Positions 8,350-17,068 of a DNA stretch of 64,000 nucleotides are shown piece by piece. Numbering within the stretch: the first letter of the stretch is position 1; every line of letters starts with the position of its first letter. The notes beneath the pieces were generated by a model. It was not told where the DNA came from, made no database searches, and saw nothing but the letters and a program-made list of their open reading frames with translations. The position numbers and the translations under genes were made by a program. Source of the DNA: Paenibacillus woosongensis (GTDB lineage Bacteria > Bacillota > Bacilli > Paenibacillales > Paenibacillaceae); assembly GCF_030122845.1 (NCBI RefSeq), contig NZ_CP126084.1:2542001-2606000 (forward strand). Reading direction: 5' to 3'.

Positions 8350-8806
8350 TAACCAGAGCCACATGACATTCCTGCATTCCCATAAAAGAAGAAAAATCAT
8401 CTTTGTATTTATTCAGGTATTGACTTTCAATAAGTTCTCTTGAAGCAATCTGCTGTTGCATTGTCCTGAAGCTGCTCCCAAACACTTCAATTTGCTGTGG
8501 TTTAAATTGAAGAGCACCAAACTTCTCTGAGTAGCCAATTTCAAAGTGACCGGAGAATATGTAGGTTTTCTCACGCTCAAGTTCATTAGCAAGTTGTTCT
8601 GCCACCTTCATTTGAATCTCTGTACCATCTTCATCAAAAACAGTAACAAAGCTTGTCCCATACTTACCCTCATTAATGAACTTAACCTCAGCAACAATGG
8701 TATACCTTCGTTGCTCTAGGGATTTCCCAACGATATTCCTGATTTCTTTCAGTTCTCTCTTATATGCCTCTGATAATTTGTCCTTAGATAAAAGAGAATT
8801 ACTCAT
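8344..8806 (-). pseudogene. Truncated OB-fold protein, exonuclease VII large-subunit-like
   Basis: Reading leftward from ATG 8806 there are about 150 sensible residues, ending at the G/C homopolymer. Beyond it the frame only runs through IS200 antisense sequence. The visible part has the order of an XseA N-terminus: a helical start, an OB-like segment (GTSFVTVFDEDGTEIQMKVA, then TYIFSGHFEIGYSEKFGALQ), a helical linker rich in Q/E, and FSSFMGMQECHVALVT, which resembles the start of the XseA catalytic domain (IGVVTS). The catalytic domain itself is missing. The match is by pattern, not a computed alignment, so a different nucleic-acid-binding OB protein is possible. Low GC suggests it came in with the island. 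Confidence 0.5.
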
Positions 8807-9054
8807 TTCAGTATCTACTCCAGTTCATGTATGCTCACCAAGAAAACATATCCTACCAAAAATCAACATTATCTGACGCTCAGTATGTATTTTCGCCATA
8901 AGGAATCATTTTCCTGCTGTTTTAATGAATCTATATACCTATTTTCAGACCTCGGAACTATCTCAGTGAGATGATAGAAAGATAATCAATAAAACATCCA
9001 AAAAAGAAGGATTTCATGTAAATATATGGAATTAAAATGTGGGGAGGTGAGATA

Positions 9055-9249
9055 ATGTTGACTTACATAGCTAAGGCAATAAAGGAGAACAAAGAGGTTA
9101 TCCTTACACTCAAAGACAATTCCAAAATTTCGGGACTACCAAGCTGGGGAGAGGATCACAGTAGGGTAAAAATAAAATCGCCTGATAAGGGAGCCGGAAT
9201 GCAAGCACTCAAACCTCTCACACGCTTACCTGCTTCCGAATGCAGCTAA
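9055..9249 (+). CDS. Small protein with Sm-like N-terminal pattern
   Basis: A 64-residue protein starting at ATG 9055 behind GGGAGGTGA (9040-9048), which I prefer to the upstream in-frame ATG at 9037. The first 45 residues (KEVILTLKDNSKISGLPSWGEDHSRVKIKS) have the alternating strand pattern of small beta-barrel, Sm-like proteins. The last 18 residues (after SPDKG) look unrelated and low in structure, which suggests a frameshift or truncation of the original C-terminus. Function unknown. It lies alone in the AT-rich segment between the two IS copies. Confidence 0.55.
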   Translation: MLTYIAKAIKENKEVILTLKDNSKISGLPSWGEDHSRVKIKSPDKGAGMQALKPLTRLPASECS

Positions 9250-9498
9250 GCCACGCGTCTTTATCGTCCTCGCCTCCTCTTTACAAAAATACCATTTTAT
9301 AATCAACATTCAATCATTTGTAGAATATTACAATTTCATTTGAAAAATCAAAACCAATTTTTTATAATAAAATAAGGGAAATTATTCCACTTCTTACATA
9401 TCAGAATGGTGGTGATTATCAAATGACTATGATTTGACGTTGGGAATCTGTTTAAAAAGCAACCGTATAACCAAAAAAAAATTCCGAGGAGGAACAAG

Positions 9499-10161
9499 AT
9501 GAAAAAGCTCTTATCGGTTTTATTAGCTGTTCTTGTAGTCCCGCTGGTTATATCAATTCCCACCTCATATGCTAAAAGTAATATCGATGAAGGTTACGTA
9601 ACCGTTAAATCTATTGACGGCGGAGCTACCATCGAAGCTTCCATTAAGAGTAGTGATCCTAATGAATCAGTTCAAGCTGTTATTGAAGAAGAGCCGAACA
9701 ATTATTCAGTTAATCGGACATCAGATAATGGTTACATTACTAAGTCATACAAGGTTACCTACTATGTCCCAAGTAGCGAACAACCGTCTTCAAGGATTAC
9801 GCCCCAATCTTCACAAGGAGGTTCAAAAACCGAAGTGGGGGCAACAGCAAGAATTACAGTTACCTATGATAAGAAGGGTGACCTTATTGATTTACAAACG
9901 GTATCCGGAGGATGGACTCCCGAAAGCTCGTTGTATTATATTACAGATCGAGAAGTGATCTATAGAGCAGACTCCATCACTGCAGGAAAAACCGAGAAAA
10001 AGTATCCTTCATCTAATTCGTTTACCTACTACCCTAATTGGGGATACGTTCAATATTATCCCAGCACTGCATACTCTGGTACAGGTGCAGATTCATGGGC
10101 AACCATACGGGTTAATGGAATGACTGCGTATTATAATATTGAAGTGCATGTAAGAATTTAA
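9499..10161 (+). CDS. Secreted protein of unknown function
   Basis: A 220-residue protein with a clear Sec signal peptide (MKKLLSVLLAVLVVPLVISIP..YAKS, cleavage expected near residue 25). The mature part is Ser/Thr/Tyr-rich and predicted to be all beta, with an EVGATARITVTYDKKGDLIDL segment and a Tyr-rich end (FTYYPNWGYVQYYPS). I recognise no family or catalytic motif. GGAGGA at 9487-9492 supports the start. It is followed after 32 bases by a small membrane protein gene and then a terminator, so the two probably form one unit. It is lower in GC than the chromosomal genes around the island. Confidence 0.7.
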   Translation: MKKLLSVLLAVLVVPLVISIPTSYAKSNIDEGYVTVKSIDGGATIEASIKSSDPNESVQAVIEEEPNNYSVNRTSDNGYITKSYKVTYYVPSSEQPSSRITPQSSQGGSKTEVGATARITVTYDKKGDLIDLQTVSGGWTPESSLYYITDREVIYRADSITAGKTEKKYPSSNSFTYYPNWGYVQYYPSTAYSGTGADSWATIRVNGMTAYYNIEVHVRI

Positions 10162-10193
10162 AGAGCTGCACACATAATTATGGGGGGATCGCA

Positions 10194-10376
10194 ATGGACA
10201 ACTGGGAAAAACAAGAAAAGGATAAGTTTGAAGAGTATAAACGCAAGCCTTTCATTAATTTTGCTGATTCGATGAATCGTGCTGAAATCGGTGATTGGAA
10301 CGTCTTAGCAAAGGGCGGTTGTTTGACCACCATTGTTATCATTGTAGGACTTCTTCTTTTCTTATACTTTAAATAG
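10194..10376 (+). CDS. Small single-pass membrane protein
   Basis: A 60-residue protein with a charged N-terminal 25 residues (EKQEKDKFEEYKRK) and one C-terminal membrane helix (CLTTIVIIVGLLLFLYF). GGGGGGATC at 10182-10190 is its ribosome binding site. It lies just downstream of the secreted protein gene and ahead of a strong terminator. No family recognised; a partner role for the secreted protein is only a guess from position. Confidence 0.6.
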   Translation: MDNWEKQEKDKFEEYKRKPFINFADSMNRAEIGDWNVLAKGGCLTTIVIIVGLLLFLYFK

Positions 10377-10397
10377 AGCTTGTAGTTCCCCCGTGCA

Positions 10398-10430
10398 ACA
10401 GCCATGATTCAAATGGATCATGGCTGTATT
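10398..10430 (+). terminator. Intrinsic terminator
   Basis: ACAGCCATGAT (10398-10408) pairs perfectly with ATCATGGCTGT (10417-10427), followed by ATTCATT. IS200 copy 2 begins only a few bases further on. Confidence 0.75.
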
Positions 10431-10435
10431 CATTA

Positions 10436-11191
10436 CGGCTTTAGCCAGTTGAGCTCGCAAAGCGTGCGAAACAAAAAAACCACCCGCTATGCGGGTGGAG
10501 GGAACCAAGGTTTGACCAACAAGACCATTCCCATAAAATTGAGATGTTCAGGCTCAATTCAAGAAAGGAATGGTCTTAGATGGCAAACAAGAGCTATAGT
10601 TTAGCTCACACGAAGTGGATGTGCAAATACCATATCGTGTTTACCCCGAAGTATAGACGGAAAGAGATCTATAATCAAGTGAGGAAAAACTTGATCGAAA
10701 TATTTAAGCGTCTGTGTAAATACAAGGGAGTGGAGATAATAGAAGGCCACATGATGCCCGATCATGTACATATGCTAGTGGCAATTCCTCCCAAAATCTC
10801 AGTATCCTCATTTATGGGGTATTTGAAGGGAAAGAGCTCACTAATGATATTCGAAAAGCATGCTAGCTTGAAGTATAAATATAGCAATCGAAAATTTTGG
10901 GCGGAGGGATACTGCGTCAGCACAGTAGGCTTAAATGAGGCCACCGTCGCTAAATATATCCGCGAACAGGAAGCACATGACCAGGCAATTGACAAACTGA
11001 GTGAGAAAGAGTATGAAGATCCGTTCAACAGAAACAGTGCCAAGAAAAAGTAAACCAGTTTAACTGGTAAGTGAAGGTGACAAATTACACTGAGCCTGAA
11101 CAATTTTATTGTCAGGCTAGCGTCTTTAGGCGCAGTTTGGCAACAAGGGGTTATACCCCAAGAGCAAACCACCCGTTGGACGGGTGGTTAT
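10436..11191 (+). mobile_element. IS200-type insertion sequence, copy 2
   Basis: Second copy of the element at 7507-8262, in the same orientation, about 2.93 kb away and differing at only a handful of positions (one extra A before the left hairpin, one C fewer before the right hairpin, and a few substitutions). Left hairpin at 10480-10498 and right hairpin at 11167-11189. The element ends about 60 bases before arsC, so its right flank is the original ars operon. Confidence 0.88.
10580..11053 (+). CDS. tnpA: IS200/IS605-family transposase TnpA (copy 2)
   Basis: 157 residues, identical to copy 1 except Tyr112 to Cys (EGYCVS) and SAKKK instead of GGKKK at the end. The HUH pair His62/His64 and catalytic Tyr125 are intact. 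Tyr112 is one of two adjacent tyrosines and is not the expected nucleophile, so activity may be retained. It has the same 5' stem over the ribosome binding site (10521-10577). Confidence 0.95.
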   Translation: MANKSYSLAHTKWMCKYHIVFTPKYRRKEIYNQVRKNLIEIFKRLCKYKGVEIIEGHMMPDHVHMLVAIPPKISVSSFMGYLKGKSSLMIFEKHASLKYKYSNRKFWAEGYCVSTVGLNEATVAKYIREQEAHDQAIDKLSEKEYEDPFNRNSAKKK

Positions 11192-11253
11192 GATTTATAG
11201 GCTAGAAGGCACCATTACTTAACTTCTATTAACCTCGGAAAGAGGAATGCTAG

Positions 11254-11679
11254 ATGAACAATAAAAAAAGCGTATATTTCCTTTGTACGGGAAATTCATG
11301 CCGGAGTCAGATGGCAGACGGCTGGCTCAAGAAAATCGGCGGTGATCAGTTTGAAGTGTTCAGTGCGGGATTGGAGGCTCGCGGATTGAATCCTCGCGCC
11401 GTTCAGGTCATGGATGAGGCAGGTGTCGACATTAGTACTCACCGGTCAGAGGTGATTGATCCAGACATTCTAAAGCGTGCAGATTATATTATTACGTTGT
11501 GCAGTCATGCGGACGATCACTGCCCGGCTGTACCTAACCGAATTGGTGTGAAATGGCATTGGGGATTTGAAGACCCCGCGAAGGCGACAGGAACCGAGGA
11601 AGAAATTATGCTGCGTTTTCGGGAAGTCAGGGATCAAATCAAGGCCCGCATTGAACGATTTGTTGCGGAAGGCCAGTAA
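11254..11679 (+). CDS. arsC: Arsenate reductase, thioredoxin-coupled type
   Basis: A 141-residue ArsC of the low-molecular-weight phosphatase fold. The P-loop is CTGNSCRS with Cys11 as nucleophile, and the redox pair Cys83 and Cys90 is in LCSHADDHC. It reduces As(V) to As(III) with electrons from thioredoxin, after which ArsB exports the arsenite. In related species it directly follows arsB; here 3.7 kb with two IS copies lies between. The gene now has its own start with GGAAAGAGG about ten bases upstream. Whether it still receives transcripts from the arsR promoter is doubtful because a terminator stands at 10398-10430. Confidence 0.95.
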   Translation: MNNKKSVYFLCTGNSCRSQMADGWLKKIGGDQFEVFSAGLEARGLNPRAVQVMDEAGVDISTHRSEVIDPDILKRADYIITLCSHADDHCPAVPNRIGVKWHWGFEDPAKATGTEEEIMLRFREVRDQIKARIERFVAEGQ

Positions 11680-11710
11680 TGCCGAAATATGAGCGTTAGA
11701 AAAAAGATCT

Positions 11711-11737
11711 AAAGGCACCTCCAGGGTGCCTTTTTTT
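11711..11737 (+). terminator. Intrinsic terminator after arsC
   Basis: AAAGGCACC-TCCAG-GGTGCC stem followed by seven T. Confidence 0.85.
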
Positions 11738-11811
11738 GGGTGTAACTTTATAAGGTAAAATGCGTACTACATGATAAACGTTATTATCAATTAACCATTG
11801 GAGGGATCCAT

Positions 11812-12738
11812 ATGCGCATAGGGATCATCGGTCTGGGGGATATTGCGCGCAAAGCGTATCTGCCGGTCATAACGGCAATCGAGAATATAGAACTTGTACT
11901 GTGCACCCGCAATTCAGAGGTTCTCCGCCAAACAGCAAATCAATATCGCATTGGTGAAACGGCTAATCGACCTGAGCAATTCATTGCTGCCGGGATAGAT
12001 GCAGCGTTTATACATACAGCGACGGAATCACATGCCGGGATCATTGAACTTCTGATCAGGCACGGCATCCATGTATATGTAGACAAACCTATTTCTTATA
12101 ATTACGGGGAATCCGCCAGATTGGTAGAGCTGGCCGAATCCATGGGAGTTCAGCTAATGGTCGGATTCAACCGGAGATATGCCCCGATGGTTGCGGCCAT
12201 GAAGGAACAGAACGAACGGCGTCTTGTTATTATGCAGAAAAATCGCGTGAATTCTCCCGATTTTGCACGCCGCTTTGTTTTGGATGACTTTATTCATGTA
12301 GTCGATACAGTGCGCTTCTTAGCGCCGGGGGAAATTAAGGACACCAAAATCACAACCTATCAGCAAAATGGGAAGCTGCACCATGTTACTCTGCAACTGG
12401 AGGGTGACGGTTTTACAAGCACAGCTATTATGAATCGCGAAAACGGAATAACCGAAGAGACGCTGGAAGTGATGAGTCCGGGAAATAAATGGCTTATTGA
12501 CGGTTTAAATACAACAAGACATTTTCATGCGGGCAAAGAGCAGCTGATCAAATTTAACGACTGGGATCCGGTGCTTTACCGTAGAGGTTTTCATCAAATC
12601 ATCAGTCAATTCCTGGACATGGTCCGCAGCAATTCGAAGCTGGAGTTATCCGCGCGTGATGCGCTGGAAACGCATCGACTCTGTGAATTAGTCGTCAAGC
12701 ATGCCGAAGAGCATGGTGCTGATATTTGGCATGGTTAG
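11812..12738 (+). CDS. Gfo/Idh/MocA-family oxidoreductase
   Basis: A 308-residue NAD(P)-dependent oxidoreductase. The N-terminal Rossmann motif is GIIGLGDIARKAYLP (residues 3-17), and the family EKP motif appears as VDKPIS near residue 100. MVGFNRRYAP is the conserved strand after it. The C-terminal half is the usual beta-sheet domain. The overall shape resembles MviM/YceM-type members, many of which act on sugars or have unproven substrates. GGAGGG at 11801-11806 supports the start. The next gene begins 45 bases further on, so cotranscription is possible. Confidence 0.88.
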   Translation: MRIGIIGLGDIARKAYLPVITAIENIELVLCTRNSEVLRQTANQYRIGETANRPEQFIAAGIDAAFIHTATESHAGIIELLIRHGIHVYVDKPISYNYGESARLVELAESMGVQLMVGFNRRYAPMVAAMKEQNERRLVIMQKNRVNSPDFARRFVLDDFIHVVDTVRFLAPGEIKDTKITTYQQNGKLHHVTLQLEGDGFTSTAIMNRENGITEETLEVMSPGNKWLIDGLNTTRHFHAGKEQLIKFNDWDPVLYRRGFHQIISQFLDMVRSNSKLELSARDALETHRLCELVVKHAEEHGADIWHG

Positions 12739-12782
12739 GCGGCCGCCATCCGGGTACTTTTTTTAGTAGGAGGAGATGCGTT

Positions 12783-13712
12783 ATGTATGAGGACATGAAT
12801 GAGCGTTTAGCCGAGCTAAAAGAGAAGGGACGGAAAAAAGAAAAGTGGGAGAAGCGCCATCAACAATTGCAGGAAGAGCTCGCGGCGTTGGAGCGTGCAA
12901 GAGAAGAGGCTGGCCGGAGACTTGCTGCGGAAGAGAAGGACGTCAAGCAGTTGACCAGCTTGTCTTTATCCAATTTGCTGCATACGATTCTTGGCAAAAA
13001 GACAGAGAAGCTGGATCAAGAGCAGCGCGAGGTGGTCGAAGCTAAACTCAAATACGATGAAGCCGATCAGGCGGTGCAGCATACCGTGCAGCAAATCGCT
13101 GCTGCCGAGAAGCAGCTGGCGGAAGTGAAATTCTGGAAGCTTGATTATGATCAAGTGTTTGAGGCTAAGGAGCGTCAAGTGCTGCAGGAAAATGAGGAGC
13201 TGCGGACATTGGCGGAAGAACAGGCAGCCCTAAGTGTACAGAACAAGGAATTAGAAGAAGCGCTGCGGGCGGGCCGCTCGGTCGCTCACGATCTGGACAG
13301 CGCCATTGACAAGCTGCTGTCAGCTAAAAATTGGGGCACCTATGATATGCTTGGCGGCGGCATGATCTCGACGCATATGAAGCACAGCCGTCTGGATGAG
13401 GCGATGGATTGTTTATACCGTGCCCAGAATAGTTTGCGGCATTTCGAGAAGGAGCTGCGGGACGTGGGCGAGCAGATGCCGGTTCATATTGAAATCAGCG
13501 GGTTTCTCAAATTCTCCGACTATTTCTTTGACGGTTTCATTATGGATTGGATCGTTCAGGGTAAAATCAACGATATGCTGCATCAGGTGGAAGGTAAGCG
13601 GTCAGAGGTAAACAGAATACTGTCAGATCTAGCTGCATTGCAGCGCAAAGTCGGGACAGCGCTGGATTCCTCGCGACGCAGATATGTCCAGACCATAGAG
13701 CAATATAAATAA
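12783..13712 (+). CDS. Coiled-coil cytoplasmic protein
   Basis: A 309-residue, highly charged protein with no signal peptide or membrane segment. Residues 1-55 and about 95-160 are long Glu/Lys/Gln-rich heptad helices. Between them is a short hydrophobic patch (LTSLSLSNLLHTILGKK). The C-terminal third is more globular (NWGTYDMLGGGMISTHMKHSRLDEA and ISGFLKFSDYFFDGFIMDWI). AGGAGGAG at 12768-12775 fixes the start at ATG 12783. I do not recognise a named family; a structural or scaffold role is inference only. Confidence 0.75.
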   Translation: MYEDMNERLAELKEKGRKKEKWEKRHQQLQEELAALERAREEAGRRLAAEEKDVKQLTSLSLSNLLHTILGKKTEKLDQEQREVVEAKLKYDEADQAVQHTVQQIAAAEKQLAEVKFWKLDYDQVFEAKERQVLQENEELRTLAEEQAALSVQNKELEEALRAGRSVAHDLDSAIDKLLSAKNWGTYDMLGGGMISTHMKHSRLDEAMDCLYRAQNSLRHFEKELRDVGEQMPVHIEISGFLKFSDYFFDGFIMDWIVQGKINDMLHQVEGKRSEVNRILSDLAALQRKVGTALDSSRRRYVQTIEQYK

Positions 13713-13720
13713 CATTATTC

Positions 13721-13765
13721 AAAAGGGACCGTGATCGCAACAGCAGCGATTCGCGGTCCCTTATT
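13721..13765. terminator. Bidirectional terminator between convergent genes
   Basis: AAGGGACCG and GATCGC arms pair with GCGAT and CGGTCCCTT across a short loop, with A-rich and T-rich flanks on the two sides. Confidence 0.8.
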
Positions 13766-13822
13766 ATTGGCTAACGCACCTAGTCTTCAAATCAATTTAA
13801 AATGTGGTGAGCATAGCTTGAA

Positions 13823-15055
13823 TTATTTGCTTGCAAGCCTTGGATGCACCAGGAACAAATAGCTGCATATCGCGCCAAGTTCGGCGATCGCTATGACGAT
13901 GCCCAGCGGCACCGCGGTGTGCTCACCGCCCAAACCAACAAGCGGGGCGACGGTCGCTCCAAGGATGTATGGGATTAGTCCGAGCAGAGCGGAGGCGCTG
14001 CCGGCAGCTTTTCCCTGACTCTGCATCGCCAGCGAGAAGCTTGATGTGGAGATGATTCCTACGCAGGATACGACTAAAAATAAAGGAATCAGGACAGCGA
14101 TCAGCTTGCCTCCTAGCAGTATCGCCGTTAATAGGCCTGTGGCGCCTGTCAGCGCCAGAGCCAGTCCGAATTGCAGCATCTTCGCTTCTCTGATTTTTCC
14201 TGCCAAACGGCCTGTAGTTTGGCTTGCAATGATAATGCCGACGCCGTTCAAAGCAAAAATAAAGCTGTACATTTGTGGTGAAACCTCAAATACATTCTGC
14301 ATGACGAAGGAGGAGCCGGATATGTATGCGAACATAGCAGCGGACACAAGGCCTTGTGTCAGGCAGAAGCCGATGAACAGACGGTCTCCGAGCAGCCGCC
14401 GAAAGGTTGTCCACGTGGCAGCGAAGCCGCCGGACTGCCTGCGCTCCCTGGGAAGGGACTCGGGAAGTCCGAATAATACGGCGATCATCATAACAACGCC
14501 GATCAAGGCTAATACTACGAATACACCTCGCCAAGACGTAAACTGCAGCAGCTGCCCTCCAAAGATTGGAGCGAGAATCGGCGCAGCACCATTAACGAGC
14601 ATGAGGAGTGAGAAAAACTTCGTCAGCTCCGAACCGGAGTATAAATCGCGTACAACGGCACGGGAAATTACGATTCCAGCCGAACCGGACAAGCCTTGGA
14701 GAAACCGCAGGGCAATAAGCGCCCAGGCCGAAGGCGCAAATACGCAAAGCAGCGAGCTTATCGCGTAAATGCAAAGGGAAATGATCAGCGGCGCGCGGCG
14801 ACCGCGCACATCGCTCATCGGCCCTGCTGCCAATTGGCCCAGCGCGAGTCCAAGCAGGCAGGAAGTCAGGCTAAGCTGAGTAACGGAAGCTGTCGCATTT
14901 AGCTCTTCGGCGAGCTTGGGCAACGCGGGCAAATACATATCAAGCGAAAGCGGACCGAAAGCTGACAGACTGCCGAGAATAAAAGCCGTCCTCAAGCGTG
15001 CCGAACGGGATAGGGGATGCGAAGACGTCGAAGAATCGCTGGTTAATGAATTCAT
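13823..15055 (-). CDS. Bcr/CflA-family multidrug efflux MFS transporter
   Basis: About 410 residues, twelve membrane segments. The Bcr/CflA signature is clear: SLDMYLPALPKLAEEL after the first helix, GQLAAGPMSDVRGRR as MFS motif A, and RFLQGLSGSAGIVISRAVVRDLY as motif C region. Such proteins export drugs (bicyclomycin, chloramphenicol, sulfonamide) or small metabolites by proton antiport. The open frame extends to 15097, but an internal ATG at 15055 has AAAGGG upstream and starts the polar head normal for this family, so I place the start there. The substrate is unknown. Confidence 0.88.
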   Translation of the reverse strand: MNSLTSDSSTSSHPLSRSARLRTAFILGSLSAFGPLSLDMYLPALPKLAEELNATASVTQLSLTSCLLGLALGQLAAGPMSDVRGRRAPLIISLCIYAISSLLCVFAPSAWALIALRFLQGLSGSAGIVISRAVVRDLYSGSELTKFFSLLMLVNGAAPILAPIFGGQLLQFTSWRGVFVVLALIGVVMMIAVLFGLPESLPRERRQSGGFAATWTTFRRLLGDRLFIGFCLTQGLVSAAMFAYISGSSFVMQNVFEVSPQMYSFIFALNGVGIIIASQTTGRLAGKIREAKMLQFGLALALTGATGLLTAILLGGKLIAVLIPLFLVVSCVGIISTSSFSLAMQSQGKAAGSASALLGLIPYILGATVAPLVGLGGEHTAVPLGIVIAIAELGAICSYLFLVHPRLASK

Positions 15056-15322
15056 TGCTGTAGGAACACCCTTTCGAAACATAACGATAATTTGCATAGT
15101 CTGACGTATAGACGCAGATTATTTCATTATACTATATCAGTGAAAATAAGCGGCAAAAGAATGCCATTCCGTCGAAAGCTCTTTTTGTCTGTTATACCGG
15201 ACGTTTCACTCGTTTATAGATATAACAAAGCGCATATCAGGTTTAGTTGCAATCTAGGAAGAATGAATTATCCGCTTGCCGGCCCGATGAGGCTCAGTCC
15301 GGATAAGGAGGCAGAATATAGA

Positions 15323-17032
15323 ATGAAACCGAAATGGTGGAAAGAAAGCGTAGTATATCAAATTTACCCGATTAGCTTTAAAGACAGCAATGGCGACGGA
15401 ATCGGCGATCTTAAAGGGATCATCTCCAAGCTGGACTATTTACAGGAGCTGGGGGTCAACGTCATTTGGCTGAGCCCCATTTACAAATCCCCCGGCCATG
15501 ACAACGGATATGACATTAGCGATTATTGCGATATTATGGAGCAGTTCGGCACGATGGAGGATTTTGACCGATTGCTTCAGGACATGCATTCCCGTGGGAT
15601 GAAGCTCATGATGGATTTGGTACTGAACCATACCTCGCACAAACATCCATGGTTCATAGAATCCCGTCAGTCCAAAGATAATCCGAAAAGGGATTACTAC
15701 ATATGGCGGAAAGGGAAAAACGGTGGTCCGCCTAACAACTGGGAATCGTACTTCAGCGGCTCGGTCTGGGAGTACGATGAGCAGACGGACGAATACTATT
15801 TGCATTTATACTCCAAGTACCAGCCGGATTTAAATTGGAGCAATCCCGTAGTGATCGATGAACTCCATAACATGGTGGAATGGTGGCTCAAAAAGGGAGT
15901 GGACGGTTTTCGTTTCGACGCGATATCACACATCGTCAAAGCCGAAGGCCTTCCGGACGCCGACAATCCTCATCAGACGAAGACGGTACGGGCCTATGAA
16001 ATGTTCTCCAATCTGGAGAATGTCCATACCTTACTGCAAAATCTGCATGACAAAGTACTTTACTATTACGACATCATGACCGTCGGGGAAACGTCGGGAC
16101 TCGGTCCGGAGCAAGCGCTGGATTATGTAGGGGACGGCCGGCGCGAATTGAATATGACTTTCCAGTTCGAGCATATGTTCATAGATGCCGCCTCTTCAGG
16201 GAGCGGTAAATGGAACGTCGTTCCCTGGAACCTGCTGGAGCTGAAAAAAATCATCAGCAACTGGCAGAACGTTCTCCACGACCGGGGCTGGAATGCGAAT
16301 TACTGGTGCAATCATGACCAGCCGCGTTCTGTATCCCGTTTCGGGAACGATGTGCTGTACCGGGTGCCTTCGGCGAAAATGTTGGCCACCTTCATTCACA
16401 CCCTGGAAGGCACGCCGTATATTTATCAAGGCGAAGAAATCGGAATGACAAACATCGCATTCGAGTCTATCGACGATTACCGCGATGTGGAGACGCTGAA
16501 TTACTACGAGGAACAGCGCGATAATGGGGTGCCGGAAGAAGAAATCATGCAGGCTCTTCGCAAAAGGAGCCGGGACAACGCAAGAACTCCGATGCAGTGG
16601 GATACGACACCAAATGCTGGTTTTACTACGGGAACGCCCTGGATTAAAGTCAATTCCAATTATATGGAGATTAACGTAGCGGATGCGCTGAATGATCCCG
16701 ATTCTATCTTTCATTATTACAAAAAGCTGATTCAGCTTCGCAAGCAGCATAAGGTTATCGTTTATGGCAGATATAAGCTGCTGCTGCCGCTTCATTCGGA
16801 AATATATGCTTACACTCGAACTCTAGATAACGATCAGCTGCTGGTGATCCTTAACTTTTTTGAACGGGAGCCGCTCTTTGAACTGCCGAAGGATGTATCA
16901 CCCGAGGGAATGGAACTGCTCATTTCGAATTACCCCCCGGAAAAAAATGAAGATTTGTGTAAATTGAAGCTGCGGCCTTATGAAGCAAGGGTATATTTGC
17001 AGCGTCTGCCCAAATCTGCGAATGAACAATAG
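15323..17032 (+). CDS. malL: GH13 alpha-glucosidase (MalL-type)
   Basis: A 569-residue cytoplasmic glycoside hydrolase family 13 enzyme (subfamily 31 type, usual length 550-580). The start at ATG 15323 is set by AAGGAGG just upstream and by the family N-terminus WWKESVVYQIYPISF. The catalytic triad is Asp199 (DGFRFDA), Glu256 (TVGETSG) and Asp332 (NHDQPR). QPDLNW and MQWDTTPNAGF are other family blocks. The residue after the nucleophile is Ala200. In this family Val there goes with alpha-1,6 specificity, so an alpha-1,4 preference (maltose and maltodextrin) is possible. It stands alone, divergent from the Bcr exporter, without an adjacent sugar transporter. Confidence 0.92.
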   Translation: MKPKWWKESVVYQIYPISFKDSNGDGIGDLKGIISKLDYLQELGVNVIWLSPIYKSPGHDNGYDISDYCDIMEQFGTMEDFDRLLQDMHSRGMKLMMDLVLNHTSHKHPWFIESRQSKDNPKRDYYIWRKGKNGGPPNNWESYFSGSVWEYDEQTDEYYLHLYSKYQPDLNWSNPVVIDELHNMVEWWLKKGVDGFRFDAISHIVKAEGLPDADNPHQTKTVRAYEMFSNLENVHTLLQNLHDKVLYYYDIMTVGETSGLGPEQALDYVGDGRRELNMTFQFEHMFIDAASSGSGKWNVVPWNLLELKKIISNWQNVLHDRGWNANYWCNHDQPRSVSRFGNDVLYRVPSAKMLATFIHTLEGTPYIYQGEEIGMTNIAFESIDDYRDVETLNYYEEQRDNGVPEEEIMQALRKRSRDNARTPMQWDTTPNAGFTTGTPWIKVNSNYMEINVADALNDPDSIFHYYKKLIQLRKQHKVIVYGRYKLLLPLHSEIYAYTRTLDNDQLLVILNFFEREPLFELPKDVSPEGMELLISNYPPEKNEDLCKLKLRPYEARVYLQRLPKSANEQ

Positions 17033-17058
17033 CAACGACCGCGTTTCGCGGTCGTTGC
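17032..17058. terminator. Perfect 12-bp hairpin after malL
   Basis: GCAACGACCGCG-TTT-CGCGGTCGTTGC. The stem is very strong but no T-run follows on the right, so termination may be rho-independent only in part, or the stem may protect the 3' end. Confidence 0.6.
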
Positions 17059-17068
17059 GCATTGTCGC

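Noticed and set aside
7982..8806. A 274-residue leftward open frame running from the OB-fold gene into the IS
   Set aside because: Only the first 150 residues look like protein; the rest is antisense to the IS200 right end and tnpA. Annotated as a pseudogene ending at the G-run.
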